A stretch of DNA of 64,000 bases, taken from contig NZ_QGTQ01000003.1 of assembly GCF_003182255.1 (NCBI RefSeq), positions 275,207 through 339,206 on the forward strand, given 5' to 3'. Both the position numbers and the translations under genes were made by a program. The notes beneath the pieces are model-generated. The model saw only the letters and a program-made list of their open reading frames with translations. It was not told the origin of the DNA and did not search any database. This stretch comes from Paenibacillus cellulosilyticus. GTDB taxonomy: Bacteria > Bacillota > Bacilli > Paenibacillales > Paenibacillaceae. Shown here one piece after another: positions 44,355 to 53,395 of the stretch (its first letter is position 1; each line of letters starts with the position of its first letter).

Positions 44355-45219
44355 TCAAGCAGAGGCGCTGCGGAATTGGGTCCGAAGCAATGAGAACGTC
44401 CAGGCAGGACGCGGGACGCGTATCATTACCGTGACAAGCGGTAAAGGCGGAGTCGGCAAGTCGAACTTTAGCTTGAACTTCGCATTAACTCTGCAGCAAT
44501 ATGGCAAAAGCGTTCTTGTCTTCGATGCCGACATTGGCATGGCAAATCTTGATGTGCTAATGGGACATTCGGCTACCTATTCGATTTACCATCTGCTGAA
44601 GCAGGATAAGACGATTTGGGACATTATTCAGCTTGGCCCCCAAGGCTTGCATTTTGTCGCTGGGGGCTCTGGCATGAATGAACTGCTCTCTTTGTCTGAT
44701 GCCCAGTTGAACAAGTTTATCGATCAGCTCGATAAACTGCAGGGACGCTACGATTACTTAATATTTGACACCGGCGCTGGCTTATCAAAGGAAACTGCAA
44801 GCTTCATTGCTGCCGCCCATGAGACGATCGTCGTAACGACACCTGAGCCAACCGCGATTACGGATGCATACGCTTTGATGAAGATGGTTCGATCATTTGG
44901 ACATACGCCATCTTTCCGGTTAGTCGTGAATCGAGCGTTAGATAATCGCGAAGGTCTGCAAACAGCAGAAAAAATCGCAATGGCAGCTCGTAAGTTTATG
45001 GGAATCGAAGTTCCTCTGCTCGGTATTATCGCTGATGATTCGAGCGTAAGCCGAGCAGTCCGAGAACAGCGGCCATTTTCACTCGCTTATCCTACAAGTG
45101 ATGCCTCAAGAGGGATTCAGTCGATTACGCGTGCTTACCTCGATATGCCGGCTTTAAGTCAATCGACTAACGGCGGTGTCAAAGGATTTCTACATAAGAT
45201 GATCAGGCTGATGAAATAG
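44347..45219 (+). CDS. flhG: MinD-like ATPase FlhG (YlxH)
   Basis: Antagonist of FlhF that controls flagellar number. ATG 44347 lies within the end of flhF, with GGGGG upstream; the ORF extension to 44305 is out of family. 290 aa. Deviant Walker A SGKGGVGKSN at 31-40, FDADIGMANLDVLMG, FDTGAGLSKETASFI, and a C-terminal amphipathic helix (VKGFLHKMIRLMK) for membrane binding, as in MinD. Confidence 0.96.
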   Translation: MYDQAEALRNWVRSNENVQAGRGTRIITVTSGKGGVGKSNFSLNFALTLQQYGKSVLVFDADIGMANLDVLMGHSATYSIYHLLKQDKTIWDIIQLGPQGLHFVAGGSGMNELLSLSDAQLNKFIDQLDKLQGRYDYLIFDTGAGLSKETASFIAAAHETIVVTTPEPTAITDAYALMKMVRSFGHTPSFRLVVNRALDNREGLQTAEKIAMAARKFMGIEVPLLGIIADDSSVSRAVREQRPFSLAYPTSDASRGIQSITRAYLDMPALSQSTNGGVKGFLHKMIRLMK

Positions 45220-45243
45220 TCCTTTGTATAACGGAGGTGTGAG

Positions 45244-46581
45244 ATGTCACTTTATCGCGTACTTGTCGTAGATGACTCTGCTTTTATGAGAAAAATTGTA
45301 TCGGACCTCATTACGAGGGATGATCAATTCGAAGTCGTAGCTACTGCTGGCAATGGGCTTACAGCAATCGATATGGTAGCGAAGCATAAGCCAGACGCGG
45401 TTACGATGGATTTGGAAATGCCAGAAATGAACGGGTTAGAAGCGCTTCAAATCATTATGAACGAGCGGCCTGTGCCTGTCATAATGCTCTCGGGGATTAG
45501 CGAAGAGAATACGCGTGATACGATTAAAGCGCTGCATAATGGTGCTTTCGATTTTATTCGTAAACCTGCAATCGATGGCTCGGTTGACATTAACCAGGTT
45601 GGTGAGCAGTTGCTGGACAAGCTGCGCATCGCGGTTCTTGTAAGCCGAGCACAATCGAAGACGAAGCCCGAGAAGCAAATAGCTGTTCCTAAGCTTGCCG
45701 ACCGAAAGCGTTCGGAAGGCACACCAGACAAACAACCAGAGCCAACAGCAGCTGCTGGTGAAAGCAAGCGACAGTCTAAACAGACGAAGAAGCAGCCGAC
45801 GACACCGAAGAGCACTTCTATTGAAAAAACTGCTTCTCAGAAACCGGTTGCTGCTGATTCTATGAAGAGCACGACTGTTCCATCTGTACAATCTTCTTCC
45901 GTTGAGTACGTAGAAGCGGTCAAATTGACAGCTCCGAGTGATCGGAACCCGCTGCTGCCTACCAAAGGAGATAAACGCAAAGGCACTCCTGTCTTTGATA
46001 GTATCGTCCTAATTGGAACCTCTACAGGTGGACCGAGAGCGCTTCATGAAGTGATCTGCACGCTGCCGGCTGATATTAACGCTCCAGTGCTGGTTGTGCA
46101 GCATATGCCACCTAACTTTACTCGATCGCTTGCCCAGCGTTTGGATGCATTCAGTGCTGTGAAAGTGACAGAGGCGGTGCAAGGAGAGCGCGTGGTAAGC
46201 GGTACAGTATATATCGCACCTGGCGGATTCCACATGGAACTTGCAAAAGATCGCAGCGGCTATTACATCAAGCTTACGGAAGATGAGCTGCGCAGCGGAC
46301 ACCGACCGTCTGTGGACGTGTTATTTGAATCGGCGGCTTCCTGCAATGAGCTTCGGCGCCATGCTGTATTGATGACGGGCATGGGCAGTGATGGAGCGAA
46401 AGGCATGAAGTTGCTGCGCGACAGTGGGGCACTGACAACGATTGCTGAAGCAGAAGAAACCTGCGTCGTATACGGAATGCCACGGGCAGCCGTAGAAATG
46501 GGAGCGGCAACGGACATCGTTCCACTGCCCCGTATTTCAAGTGCTTTAGTTCAGGCAGTTGCAAGGCGTTCGACCGAGTAA
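45244..46581 (+). CDS. cheB: chemotaxis methylesterase CheB
   Basis: Removes methyl groups from chemoreceptors when phosphorylated. 445 aa. Receiver domain at 1-120 with Asp56 (AVTMDLEMPEMNG). A long Lys/Gln/Ser/Thr-rich linker runs from about 135 to 248, then the methylesterase domain: GTSTGGPRAL (Ser260), VVQHMPPNF (His287) and GMGSDGAKGM (catalytic Asp, about 382). The linker is longer than in most CheB. The SD ACGGAGGTG precedes the ATG. Confidence 0.96.
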   Translation: MSLYRVLVVDDSAFMRKIVSDLITRDDQFEVVATAGNGLTAIDMVAKHKPDAVTMDLEMPEMNGLEALQIIMNERPVPVIMLSGISEENTRDTIKALHNGAFDFIRKPAIDGSVDINQVGEQLLDKLRIAVLVSRAQSKTKPEKQIAVPKLADRKRSEGTPDKQPEPTAAAGESKRQSKQTKKQPTTPKSTSIEKTASQKPVAADSMKSTTVPSVQSSSVEYVEAVKLTAPSDRNPLLPTKGDKRKGTPVFDSIVLIGTSTGGPRALHEVICTLPADINAPVLVVQHMPPNFTRSLAQRLDAFSAVKVTEAVQGERVVSGTVYIAPGGFHMELAKDRSGYYIKLTEDELRSGHRPSVDVLFESAASCNELRRHAVLMTGMGSDGAKGMKLLRDSGALTTIAEAEETCVVYGMPRAAVEMGAATDIVPLPRISSALVQAVARRSTE

Positions 46582-46628
46582 CAGAAGTAACAATACGTTA
46601 GAGAAGTAATCAACGGAGGTGCTCGAGC

Positions 46629-48692
46629 ATGGACATGAACGCATATTTGTCAATGTTTATCGACGAATCGAATGACCACCTGCAAGCGCTCAACGAAAAT
46701 CTGCTTAAACTGGAAGGCGACCCGAACGATATTAGTATCGTTCAAGTCATTTTCCGTTCGGCGCACACCCTTAAGGGGATGTCCGCGACAATGGGGTTTG
46801 AAGATCTGGCTTCACTGACGCATGAGATGGAGAACGTTCTTGATCTTGTTAGGAATAGCAAGCTATCGATGGACAGCTTCATCTTCGATACGCTGTTTAA
46901 AGGGTTGGATGCCCTGGAAGCGATGGTGCAGGACGTTGTCGAAGGCGGTACAGGCAAGGCGGATGTCAGTGCAATTAATGCTGCGCTGCAATCCATCGTC
47001 AAAGGTGACTATAAAAATAAGTCTGCTGGTGAAGCAGCGAGTGCGGCAAGCGGTACGGCTGATGCCGTAACAGGCAATTCAGGCGGCGGTTTGCTGGATA
47101 TCTTCCAACACTCGGTGCTGAAGCAATCGATCGAGGCTGGAAATCAGGTTTATTACATACAAGTTACGCTGCGCGAAAGCTGTGTTCTGAAAGCAGCACG
47201 CGCTTATATGGTATTCGACATACTTGAGAATAACGGCGAAGTTATCAAGTCCGAGCCTTCGGTACAAGATTTGGAGCAGGAGAAATTCGACCGTTCCTTC
47301 GTCGTATTTATGATTTCGGCTACGCAAGCCGAGGTGTTGAAATCGCAAATCGAAGGCGTTTCCGAGATCGAACTTGCAGATGTTGTTCTGCTTGATGCAG
47401 AATCGCTTCAATTATATGCGCCAACTGCAGAAGCACGCGTCCAGCCTGCTGCTCCATCGCCAAGCGCTCCAGCTAGCCGAGAGGTGGCGAAGAAGGAGAC
47501 GACGGAAGCGAAAGCACAAGCTTCGGCTGGTGCAGTTGCGGTAAACCGGACGATCCGGGTCGATATCGATCGTCTCGATTCGCTGATGAATCTATTCTCA
47601 GAGCTGCTGATTGACCGAGTAAGGCTCGAGCAGTTGTCGAGTGAAATTAAGCGCAGCGATCTTATTGAAACAGTGGAGCATATGGCGCGTGTAAGCACGG
47701 ACCTGCAGGATCTCGTACTGAAGCTCCGGATGGTTCCAGTAGAATCGGTATTCAACCGTTTTCCGCGGATGGTTCGCGACATTGCGAAGCAGCTCGATAA
47801 GAAAATTGACCTAATCGTTACCGGCGCGGAGACTGAGCTCGATCGCACGGTTATAGAAGAAATCGGCGATCCGCTCGTTCACTTGCTCCGCAACTCACTT
47901 GATCATGGCGTCGAGACGCCTGCTGATCGAATTGCGGCAGGCAAGTCGGAGACCGGTACGGTTCACCTGCGTGCTTATCACAGCGGCAATCATGTGTTTA
48001 TCGAGGTTGAAGATGACGGTAACGGTATCGACGGTGCGAAAGTTAGCCGTATCGCTGTGAAGAACGGCGTATTGACCGAAGAGGAAGCAAAGCGTCTGAC
48101 AGAAGAACAGATGCAGATGCTGATCTTCGCCGCTGGTTTCAGTACAGCTGATAAGATTTCAGACATTTCGGGACGTGGTGTTGGTCTTGACGTCGTGAAG
48201 TCCAAAATCACCTCGCTTGGCGGCCATGTTACGATTCGTTCGAAGCAAGGCCAAGGAACCGTATTCTCGATTCAGCTGCCACTGACGTTGTCGATTATTT
48301 CCGCGATGCTGATCAAGATGGGTGACGAGAAGTATGCAATTCCTCTGTCCTCCATTGTCGAGACGGGTATCGTACAGCGGGATCAGATTGCAACGATTCA
48401 CGGTAACCAAATGATTGAGTTCCGCGGCAGCGTTATCCCAGTCGTCTCGCTAGGTCGTGTATTGAATGTACCGGGCTATCGCGAAGAGGACGAAACAGAG
48501 AACGAGATCGTTGTTATTCGTAAAGGTGATAAGCTGGCTGCACTCATCGTAGATTCCTTCATCGGCCAGAGCGAAATCGTCTTGAAATCACTTGGCAAAT
48601 ATTTACCTAGCATTAAGTCCATCTCGGGCGCAACGATACTCGGCGATGGACAAGTTGCCCTCATCATAGATCCGAATGCTTTCATTAAATAA
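46629..48692 (+). CDS. cheA: chemotaxis histidine kinase CheA
   Basis: Receptor-coupled kinase that phosphorylates CheY and CheB. 687 aa in the standard five-domain order. P1 Hpt has FRSAHTLKGMSATMG (His46). P2 lies at about 160-265. P3 dimerisation is near VNRTIRVDIDRLDSLMNLFSEL. P4 ATPase has HLLRNSLDHGVETPADR (N box), VEDDGNGIDG and GRGVGLDVVKSKI. P5 is a CheW-like domain at the end. The SD GGAGGTGCTCGAGC precedes ATG 46629. Confidence 0.98.
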   Translation: MDMNAYLSMFIDESNDHLQALNENLLKLEGDPNDISIVQVIFRSAHTLKGMSATMGFEDLASLTHEMENVLDLVRNSKLSMDSFIFDTLFKGLDALEAMVQDVVEGGTGKADVSAINAALQSIVKGDYKNKSAGEAASAASGTADAVTGNSGGGLLDIFQHSVLKQSIEAGNQVYYIQVTLRESCVLKAARAYMVFDILENNGEVIKSEPSVQDLEQEKFDRSFVVFMISATQAEVLKSQIEGVSEIELADVVLLDAESLQLYAPTAEARVQPAAPSPSAPASREVAKKETTEAKAQASAGAVAVNRTIRVDIDRLDSLMNLFSELLIDRVRLEQLSSEIKRSDLIETVEHMARVSTDLQDLVLKLRMVPVESVFNRFPRMVRDIAKQLDKKIDLIVTGAETELDRTVIEEIGDPLVHLLRNSLDHGVETPADRIAAGKSETGTVHLRAYHSGNHVFIEVEDDGNGIDGAKVSRIAVKNGVLTEEEAKRLTEEQMQMLIFAAGFSTADKISDISGRGVGLDVVKSKITSLGGHVTIRSKQGQGTVFSIQLPLTLSIISAMLIKMGDEKYAIPLSSIVETGIVQRDQIATIHGNQMIEFRGSVIPVVSLGRVLNVPGYREEDETENEIVVIRKGDKLAALIVDSFIGQSEIVLKSLGKYLPSIKSISGATILGDGQVALIIDPNAFIK

Positions 48693-48706
48693 GGGAGGGA
48701 TTACGA

Positions 48707-49168
48707 ATGGCAGAAGAATTGAAAGTTATCGTTTTCGCACTTGGACAAGAAGAATACGGTATTGAAGTAGACAAAGTACGTACGATTGAACGAATTCAAC
48801 CGATTACACGCGTTCCGAAGGCGCCATCTTTTATTAAAGGGGTAATTAATCTCCGCGGCGTCGTTATTCCTGTCATTGATTTGAGAGGGCGCTTCGGCCT
48901 GGAAGAGACGGTTACGACGGAAAACTCCCGTATTATTATCGTTGCTGCCAATGAGCTTGAAGTCGGCTTCATCGTAGACTCGGCAAATGACGTAATCGAC
49001 ATTGATGCGGAGTCGATCGACAGCCCACCGGAAGTTGTTGGCGGCATTAAAGCGAAGTATTTGCACGGCATCGCGAAGATTGGTGAAAAGCGCCTGCTTG
49101 TCATGCTGAATCTGTCCGAGGTGCTCAACCGCAAAGAAATTATGCAGCTTGAACAGCTTGAGGTTTAG
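48707..49168 (+). CDS. cheW: chemotaxis coupling protein CheW
   Basis: Adaptor between receptors and CheA. 153 aa single SH3-like domain: KVIVFALGQEEYGIEVDKVRTIERI, ITRVPKAPSFIKGVINLRGVVIPVIDLRGRFGL are signature sequences. The SD AAGGGAGGGA lies upstream, 14 bp after cheA. Confidence 0.97.
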   Translation: MAEELKVIVFALGQEEYGIEVDKVRTIERIQPITRVPKAPSFIKGVINLRGVVIPVIDLRGRFGLEETVTTENSRIIIVAANELEVGFIVDSANDVIDIDAESIDSPPEVVGGIKAKYLHGIAKIGEKRLLVMLNLSEVLNRKEIMQLEQLEV

Positions 49169-49170
49169 TC

Positions 49171-49791
49171 GTGAATGATTTTAACGGACTAGGTCCATAT
49201 AAGCTGGATGTACTGAAGGAAGTCGGAAATATCGGGGCGGGCAACGCGGCAACCGCGTTGTCCCGTCTTCTGGACAAGCCAGTCGACATGGCGGTGCCCA
49301 AAGTTTCACTTCTGCCTTTCGAGGAAATTGCCGAGATCGTAGGCGGTGCCGAGCAGACTGTCATTGCTGTATTCCTGCGTGTCGAGGGCGAAGCGCCGGG
49401 CAATATGTTTTTCATTATTGAAGAGCCGTCCGCTAAACGGATGATGCATCGACTGCTTTCGCTGGAAATCCGAGAGCAAGAAGGCTACTCCGAAATGGAG
49501 CTGTCCGCGCTATGTGAGATCGGGAACATTTTGGCAGGCTCCTATCTTTCTTCGCTTGCAGATTTTACTGGGCTTTCAATGATGCCAACCGTTCCATCCG
49601 CTGCACTTGATATGGCGGGAGCAATATTGTCTTACGGATTACTGCAATTCGGGGAAATGGGCGATTCTGCACTCCTTATTGAGACAGCATTCCTTGAGGG
49701 CAGAGATATGCTAGAGGGGCATTTCTTCCTCATTCCGGATCCTGGTTCATTCAATAAAATCTTCCTAGCGCTAGGGGTTACATCCGAATGA
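49171..49791 (+). CDS. cheC: CheY-P phosphatase CheC
   Basis: Dephosphorylates CheY-P and inhibits CheD by binding it. 206 aa, GTG start 49171, 2 bp after cheW. Two phosphatase helices: LKEVGNIGAGNAATALSRLL near the N-terminus and ALCEIGNILAGSYLSSLADF in the middle, both with the E..N pair of active sites. It shares this fold with FliY in the same operon. Confidence 0.97.
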   Translation: MNDFNGLGPYKLDVLKEVGNIGAGNAATALSRLLDKPVDMAVPKVSLLPFEEIAEIVGGAEQTVIAVFLRVEGEAPGNMFFIIEEPSAKRMMHRLLSLEIREQEGYSEMELSALCEIGNILAGSYLSSLADFTGLSMMPTVPSAALDMAGAILSYGLLQFGEMGDSALLIETAFLEGRDMLEGHFFLIPDPGSFNKIFLALGVTSE

Positions 49792-50282
49792 TGGAGCAGC
49801 AAACAGTCAAGGTCGGCATGGCTGACCTGAACATTGCATTAAACGGCGCATTGATTCGGACGAGCGGTTTAGGATCGTGTGTAGGGGTTACACTCTATGA
49901 CTCGGTTGCCGGAATAGCAGGTATGGCACACGTCATGCTTCCCTCCTCGGAAATCGCAAGAGAGTCGAATTTTAATGTTGCCAAATATGCGGACACTGCA
50001 ATACCGGCGCTCATCCAAGCAATGGAGAATGCAGGAGCCTCGATCCCGCGGATGGTTGCCAAAATGGCAGGAGGCGCTCAAATGTTCGCCTTTGCGTCAC
50101 AAAACGACTCGATGCGCATCGGTCCCCGCAACGTAGAATCGTGCAAGCTTGCGCTTGGGCAAGTATCGATTCCCATTCGGGCAGAGGATACAGGTGCGAA
50201 TTTTGGTCGAACGATTGAAATTGATAGTGCAACAGGTAAGTTAACGATTCGAAGCGTCCAGTTTGGTATAAAGGAGATTTAA
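49788..50282 (+). CDS. cheD: chemoreceptor glutamine deamidase CheD
   Basis: Deamidates receptor glutamines and acts with CheC in adaptation. 164 aa. LIRTSGLGSCVGVTLYD contains the catalytic Cys, AGMAHVMLPSS the catalytic His; KMAGGAQMF and IGPRNVESCKLAL are conserved. ATG 49788 overlaps cheC by 4 bp (ATG 49791 is an equal alternative). Confidence 0.97.
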   Translation: MMEQQTVKVGMADLNIALNGALIRTSGLGSCVGVTLYDSVAGIAGMAHVMLPSSEIARESNFNVAKYADTAIPALIQAMENAGASIPRMVAKMAGGAQMFAFASQNDSMRIGPRNVESCKLALGQVSIPIRAEDTGANFGRTIEIDSATGKLTIRSVQFGIKEI

Positions 50283-50284
50283 TA

Positions 50285-50728
50285 ATGATTGGAACGTGGC
50301 GGTGGAATGTCGGATTTGGTGCTGTAGGTGGCATGATGTCGCTATTGTTCTCGATGAGTGGGAACACGTTTGCTGTTAGCTGTGTGAGAGGGATTTACGC
50401 ATTTGCAGTCTTCTTCTTATTGGCATTCTTATTCCGGGCTATTCTGCGAATAGTAGCAATGCCTCAGCCTTCCGTTCCTGCACTCCATCTGGATGAGCAG
50501 GACGGCGGCTATGAAGCTGGAAGCAAGTTTGAAGCCGTCATTCCAGACGAATCAGATCAGCTTCATGAGATGCTCAAATCAAGCCCTGACGGTCGACCAG
50601 CTGCACCGAATGCGGAAGCGGCACAAACGAACCAGTTTCAACCACTGAAGCCGCCTCAACTGGTATCGACCCAGAATAAGGATCCCGAGGAATTAGCCAA
50701 AGCAGTACGTCACCTGACAGGAGGGTGA
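50285..50728 (+). CDS. uncharacterised membrane protein between cheD and sigD
   Basis: 147 aa, start ATG 50285, 2 bp after cheD. Two hydrophobic segments (about 10-28 and 34-57) are followed by a soluble tail with Glu/Pro/Gln-rich sequence. The tail contains KFEAVIPDESDQLHEML and ends DPEELAKAVRHLTGG. No family could be recognised. Tight packing (sigD starts 4 bp later) means it is co-translated with chemotaxis and sigma genes. B. subtilis has no gene here. A motility-linked role is inferred from location only. Confidence 0.8.
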   Translation: MIGTWRWNVGFGAVGGMMSLLFSMSGNTFAVSCVRGIYAFAVFFLLAFLFRAILRIVAMPQPSVPALHLDEQDGGYEAGSKFEAVIPDESDQLHEMLKSSPDGRPAAPNAEAAQTNQFQPLKPPQLVSTQNKDPEELAKAVRHLTGG

Positions 50729-50732
50729 GACG

Positions 50733-51521
50733 ATGATTGAGCCGAAGACGCCTCATTTGTCTAACATCGAGAAATGGCGCAAATGGAAAACCGAAAAGGA
50801 CATCGAAGCGAAGAAGCAACTCATTGAGCAGTATTTGCCTTTGGTTGATTATGTGAAAAGCCGAATGGCAATTGGATTACCGAAGACCGTATCCAAAGAT
50901 GATCTATACAGCAATGGCGTAATGGGTCTCATCGATGCTATCGAGAAATTCGATTACGAGCGCGGATTACAATTCGAAACCTATGCGTCATGGCGTATTC
51001 GCGGCTCAATTATCGATGGGCTGCGGCAGGGCGACTGGGTTCCTCGATCCGTACGTGACAAGGCCAAACGGATCGAAGAAGCGTATCAGCTGTTGGAGCA
51101 AAAGTACTTGCGCTCTGTGTCGGACGCAGAGATTAGCTCATACTTGAATGTGTCCGAAAACGAATATAATGTGATGCTGCAAGAAATTGCAGTGACGACG
51201 ATTTGTTCGCTGGAGGATCCGATTCGCGAGGAAGAGTCCGAAACCCGTCTCTCCTTACTTATTGACGAGAAAGCGAAAAATCCGGATTATAAGGTACATG
51301 AGTTTTATTTGAAAGAGTCCCTGATGAAGGGAATCGAGCGACTGACACCGAAAGAGCGCACAGTTGTTTCCTTATTCTACTACGAAGAATTGTCTCTTAG
51401 CGAAATCGCAGAAGTGATGTCTTTGTCACCATCAAGAATTTCACAACTTCACTCCAAGGCAATTTTGCGACTACGCGGAGCTTTAGGTAAAAATAAAGAT
51501 CAGTTGCTCCAAAATACGTAA
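50733..51521 (+). CDS. sigD: RNA polymerase sigma factor SigD (FliA/WhiG family)
   Basis: Directs late flagellar, chemotaxis and autolysin genes. 262 aa. Region 2 with LIEQYLPLVDYVKSRMAIGLP, DDLYSNGVMGLIDAIEKFDYERGLQFETYASWRIRGSIIDGLR; region 3 VPRSVRDKAKRIEEAY; region 4 LTPKERTVVSLFYYEELSLSEIAEVMSLSPSRISQLHSKAILRLR. The SD GGAGGGTGAGACG precedes the ATG. A SigD-like promoter at 8191-8216 is a likely target. Confidence 0.97.
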   Translation: MIEPKTPHLSNIEKWRKWKTEKDIEAKKQLIEQYLPLVDYVKSRMAIGLPKTVSKDDLYSNGVMGLIDAIEKFDYERGLQFETYASWRIRGSIIDGLRQGDWVPRSVRDKAKRIEEAYQLLEQKYLRSVSDAEISSYLNVSENEYNVMLQEIAVTTICSLEDPIREEESETRLSLLIDEKAKNPDYKVHEFYLKESLMKGIERLTPKERTVVSLFYYEELSLSEIAEVMSLSPSRISQLHSKAILRLRGALGKNKDQLLQNT

Positions 51522-51538
51522 AATGAGGAGGAGTCGCC

Positions 51539-52945
51539 TTGAGCGAGGCAGGTCAATTGGAACAACATATTCGCATTCAGATTTCTGCGGATAAGCTTTC
51601 TGCATTCATACAATTTAATCGAGCGGATGATTCGTTCACTTGTTCGCCTGAAGCGCTGGAACAATATGTTAAAGATAATGGTGTCATTTATGGATTGCAT
51701 TATGATGTCATACATAAAATTGCTAAAGATCCAAAAGCCTACTATTATAATCAGACATTAATCGCTGCAGGCGATCCGCCTCTGCAAGGTGAGAATGGCT
51801 CAATAAAGCTGGCGTATCGTCTTGATGATGATTCGCTTCACCGTCCGATCGAGAATGCTGATGGCAAGGTTGACCTCAAAGAGGTCAACCGGATCAATAA
51901 CGTACAACGAGGCCAGTTAATTGCAGAGCGTATTGCTGCAACCCAAGGCAAGGAAGGCAAGAGTGTAACGGGTATTGTTCTTCCAGGTAAGAACGGGAAG
52001 GATGCACGGTTTAAGGTCGGCAAGAACGTTGTTCTTAACAGCGACCAGACAGCGATGTATTCAGCTATTGATGGGCTGATGACGAAGACGGATAATGATA
52101 AAATCAACGTCTTCCCTGTCTACGAAGTTAACGGTGACGTCGACTATCGTACTGGCAATATCGATTTTGTTGGAACCGTTGTTATTCGCGGCAACGTACT
52201 GACAGGCTTCCGTGTTAAGGCTGCAGGCGATATTCGTGTCATTGGCGGGGTTGAAGGTGCGGAACTCGAGTCTGATGGCTCCATCGAGATTACTGGCGGC
52301 GTTATGGCTGGTGACAAAGGGTATCTGAAGGCGAATCGCAACATTAAGCTGTCATTTGTTCAAGATGGCAGACTGCATGCAGGCGAGAACATTATTGTTA
52401 GCCAAAGCATTATGCATTCGCAGCTGAAGGCAGGCAAGTCTGTCGTTTGCTCGGGCGCCAAAGGACTTATTGTTGGCGGTTGTGTGCAGGCAGGCGAACG
52501 CGTTGCCGCTCGGACAATCGGCAATACAATGTCGACTGCAACCGTCATTGAGGTAGGGGTGCTGCCGGATCTGCGTACAGAGCTTCAAGAGCTTCGTACT
52601 TCCATACGTCAATTGGTTGATGGGCTCGACAAGACAGAGAAGGCGCTTGGACTGCTCGATCAGCTTGCATCGGTAGGTCAGCTGTCGGACGACAAGCTCG
52701 CATTGCGCGTAAAGCTTGGAGCTACGAAGCGCCAAACGAATGAACAGATCGATACGAAGCGCGAACGTATTCTCGAGATCGAGAAAGCATTAGAAGATAC
52801 CGACTTGGCTCGTGTAGATGTTGCGAACGTTTGTTATGGCGGATCTAAGATCGTTATTGGTCGGTATACCCGTTTTGTAAAAGATGCCACGAAGCGCTGC
52901 TCCTTCCGTTTACAGGATGGCGAAGTGACGATGATCTCGTCATAG
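51539..52945 (+). CDS. fapA: FapA-family (DUF342) protein
   Basis: 468 aa, TTG start at 51539 with SD GAGGAGG. FapA/DUF342 proteins combine an N-terminal domain with a right-handed beta-helix and a C-terminal coiled coil. Here the helix repeats are visible (VDYRTGNIDFVGTVVIRGNV, AAGDIRVIGGVEGAELES, GSIEITGGVMA, GKSVVCSGAKGLIVGG) and the coiled coil at about 355-425. Vibrio FapA influences flagellation in response to glucose. B. subtilis does not have it in this operon. The role here is unknown. Confidence 0.88.
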   Translation: MSEAGQLEQHIRIQISADKLSAFIQFNRADDSFTCSPEALEQYVKDNGVIYGLHYDVIHKIAKDPKAYYYNQTLIAAGDPPLQGENGSIKLAYRLDDDSLHRPIENADGKVDLKEVNRINNVQRGQLIAERIAATQGKEGKSVTGIVLPGKNGKDARFKVGKNVVLNSDQTAMYSAIDGLMTKTDNDKINVFPVYEVNGDVDYRTGNIDFVGTVVIRGNVLTGFRVKAAGDIRVIGGVEGAELESDGSIEITGGVMAGDKGYLKANRNIKLSFVQDGRLHAGENIIVSQSIMHSQLKAGKSVVCSGAKGLIVGGCVQAGERVAARTIGNTMSTATVIEVGVLPDLRTELQELRTSIRQLVDGLDKTEKALGLLDQLASVGQLSDDKLALRVKLGATKRQTNEQIDTKRERILEIEKALEDTDLARVDVANVCYGGSKIVIGRYTRFVKDATKRCSFRLQDGEVTMISS

Positions 52946-52987
52946 TCGGGGGGCTCGGCCTGATGGAAGACGAAGGGAGGGCTTGAC

Positions 52988-53317
52988 TTGTCTTATCGTT
53001 CAATCGATTTTCAAGTATCAATGTCCAACATACCCGACAAAAGCATTACGCACAGCCAGTCAATGCATAAGCCAGTTACGGATCAGGCTTTAGCGGCTGA
53101 CAGCTTTACGAAGCAGACAGATCAGGCTAGAACTCGTAATGCTCCGCTGGAGAAGTCGGATAAAGCTTCAATACGAAGCGGAGAAGAGCGGAAGCAGCAA
53201 GGTAATTCCAAGCAACGAGGTAAACGTAAATCCGATGGGCAGGATGCAGGAGAGCACAATCCCAAACCATCGGATTTGCATCCGTATAAAGGTAAGCAAT
53301 TCGATGTATCACTTTAA
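52988..53317 (+). CDS. small hydrophilic protein of flagellar loci
   Basis: 109 aa, TTG start with SD AAGGGAGGG 6 nt upstream. It has no membrane segment and is very rich in Lys/Gln/Ser/Asp. The shape resembles short proteins found between fapA/sigD and downstream genes in other Firmicutes. An N-terminal SMSNIPDKSITHSQS segment and a C-terminal KGKQFDVSL are the least compositionally biased parts. No function is known. It is counted as real because of its SD, spacing and operon position. Confidence 0.6.
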   Translation: MSYRSIDFQVSMSNIPDKSITHSQSMHKPVTDQALAADSFTKQTDQARTRNAPLEKSDKASIRSGEERKQQGNSKQRGKRKSDGQDAGEHNPKPSDLHPYKGKQFDVSL

Positions 53318-53349
53318 CTTCAAGTAGATTCAGACATACTATTAGCAGG

Positions 53350-53374
53350 TTGCCTTAGCCCTTTGCTACGGCAA
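53350..53374 (+). promoter_or_regulatory. hairpin before the swrB-like gene
   Basis: TTGCC and TAGC pair with GCTA and GGCAA (9 bp, one mismatch) in the 78 bp gap. No T-tract. Confidence 0.3.
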
Positions 53375-53395
53375 TAAGCAGGTGAGAAAACAATT

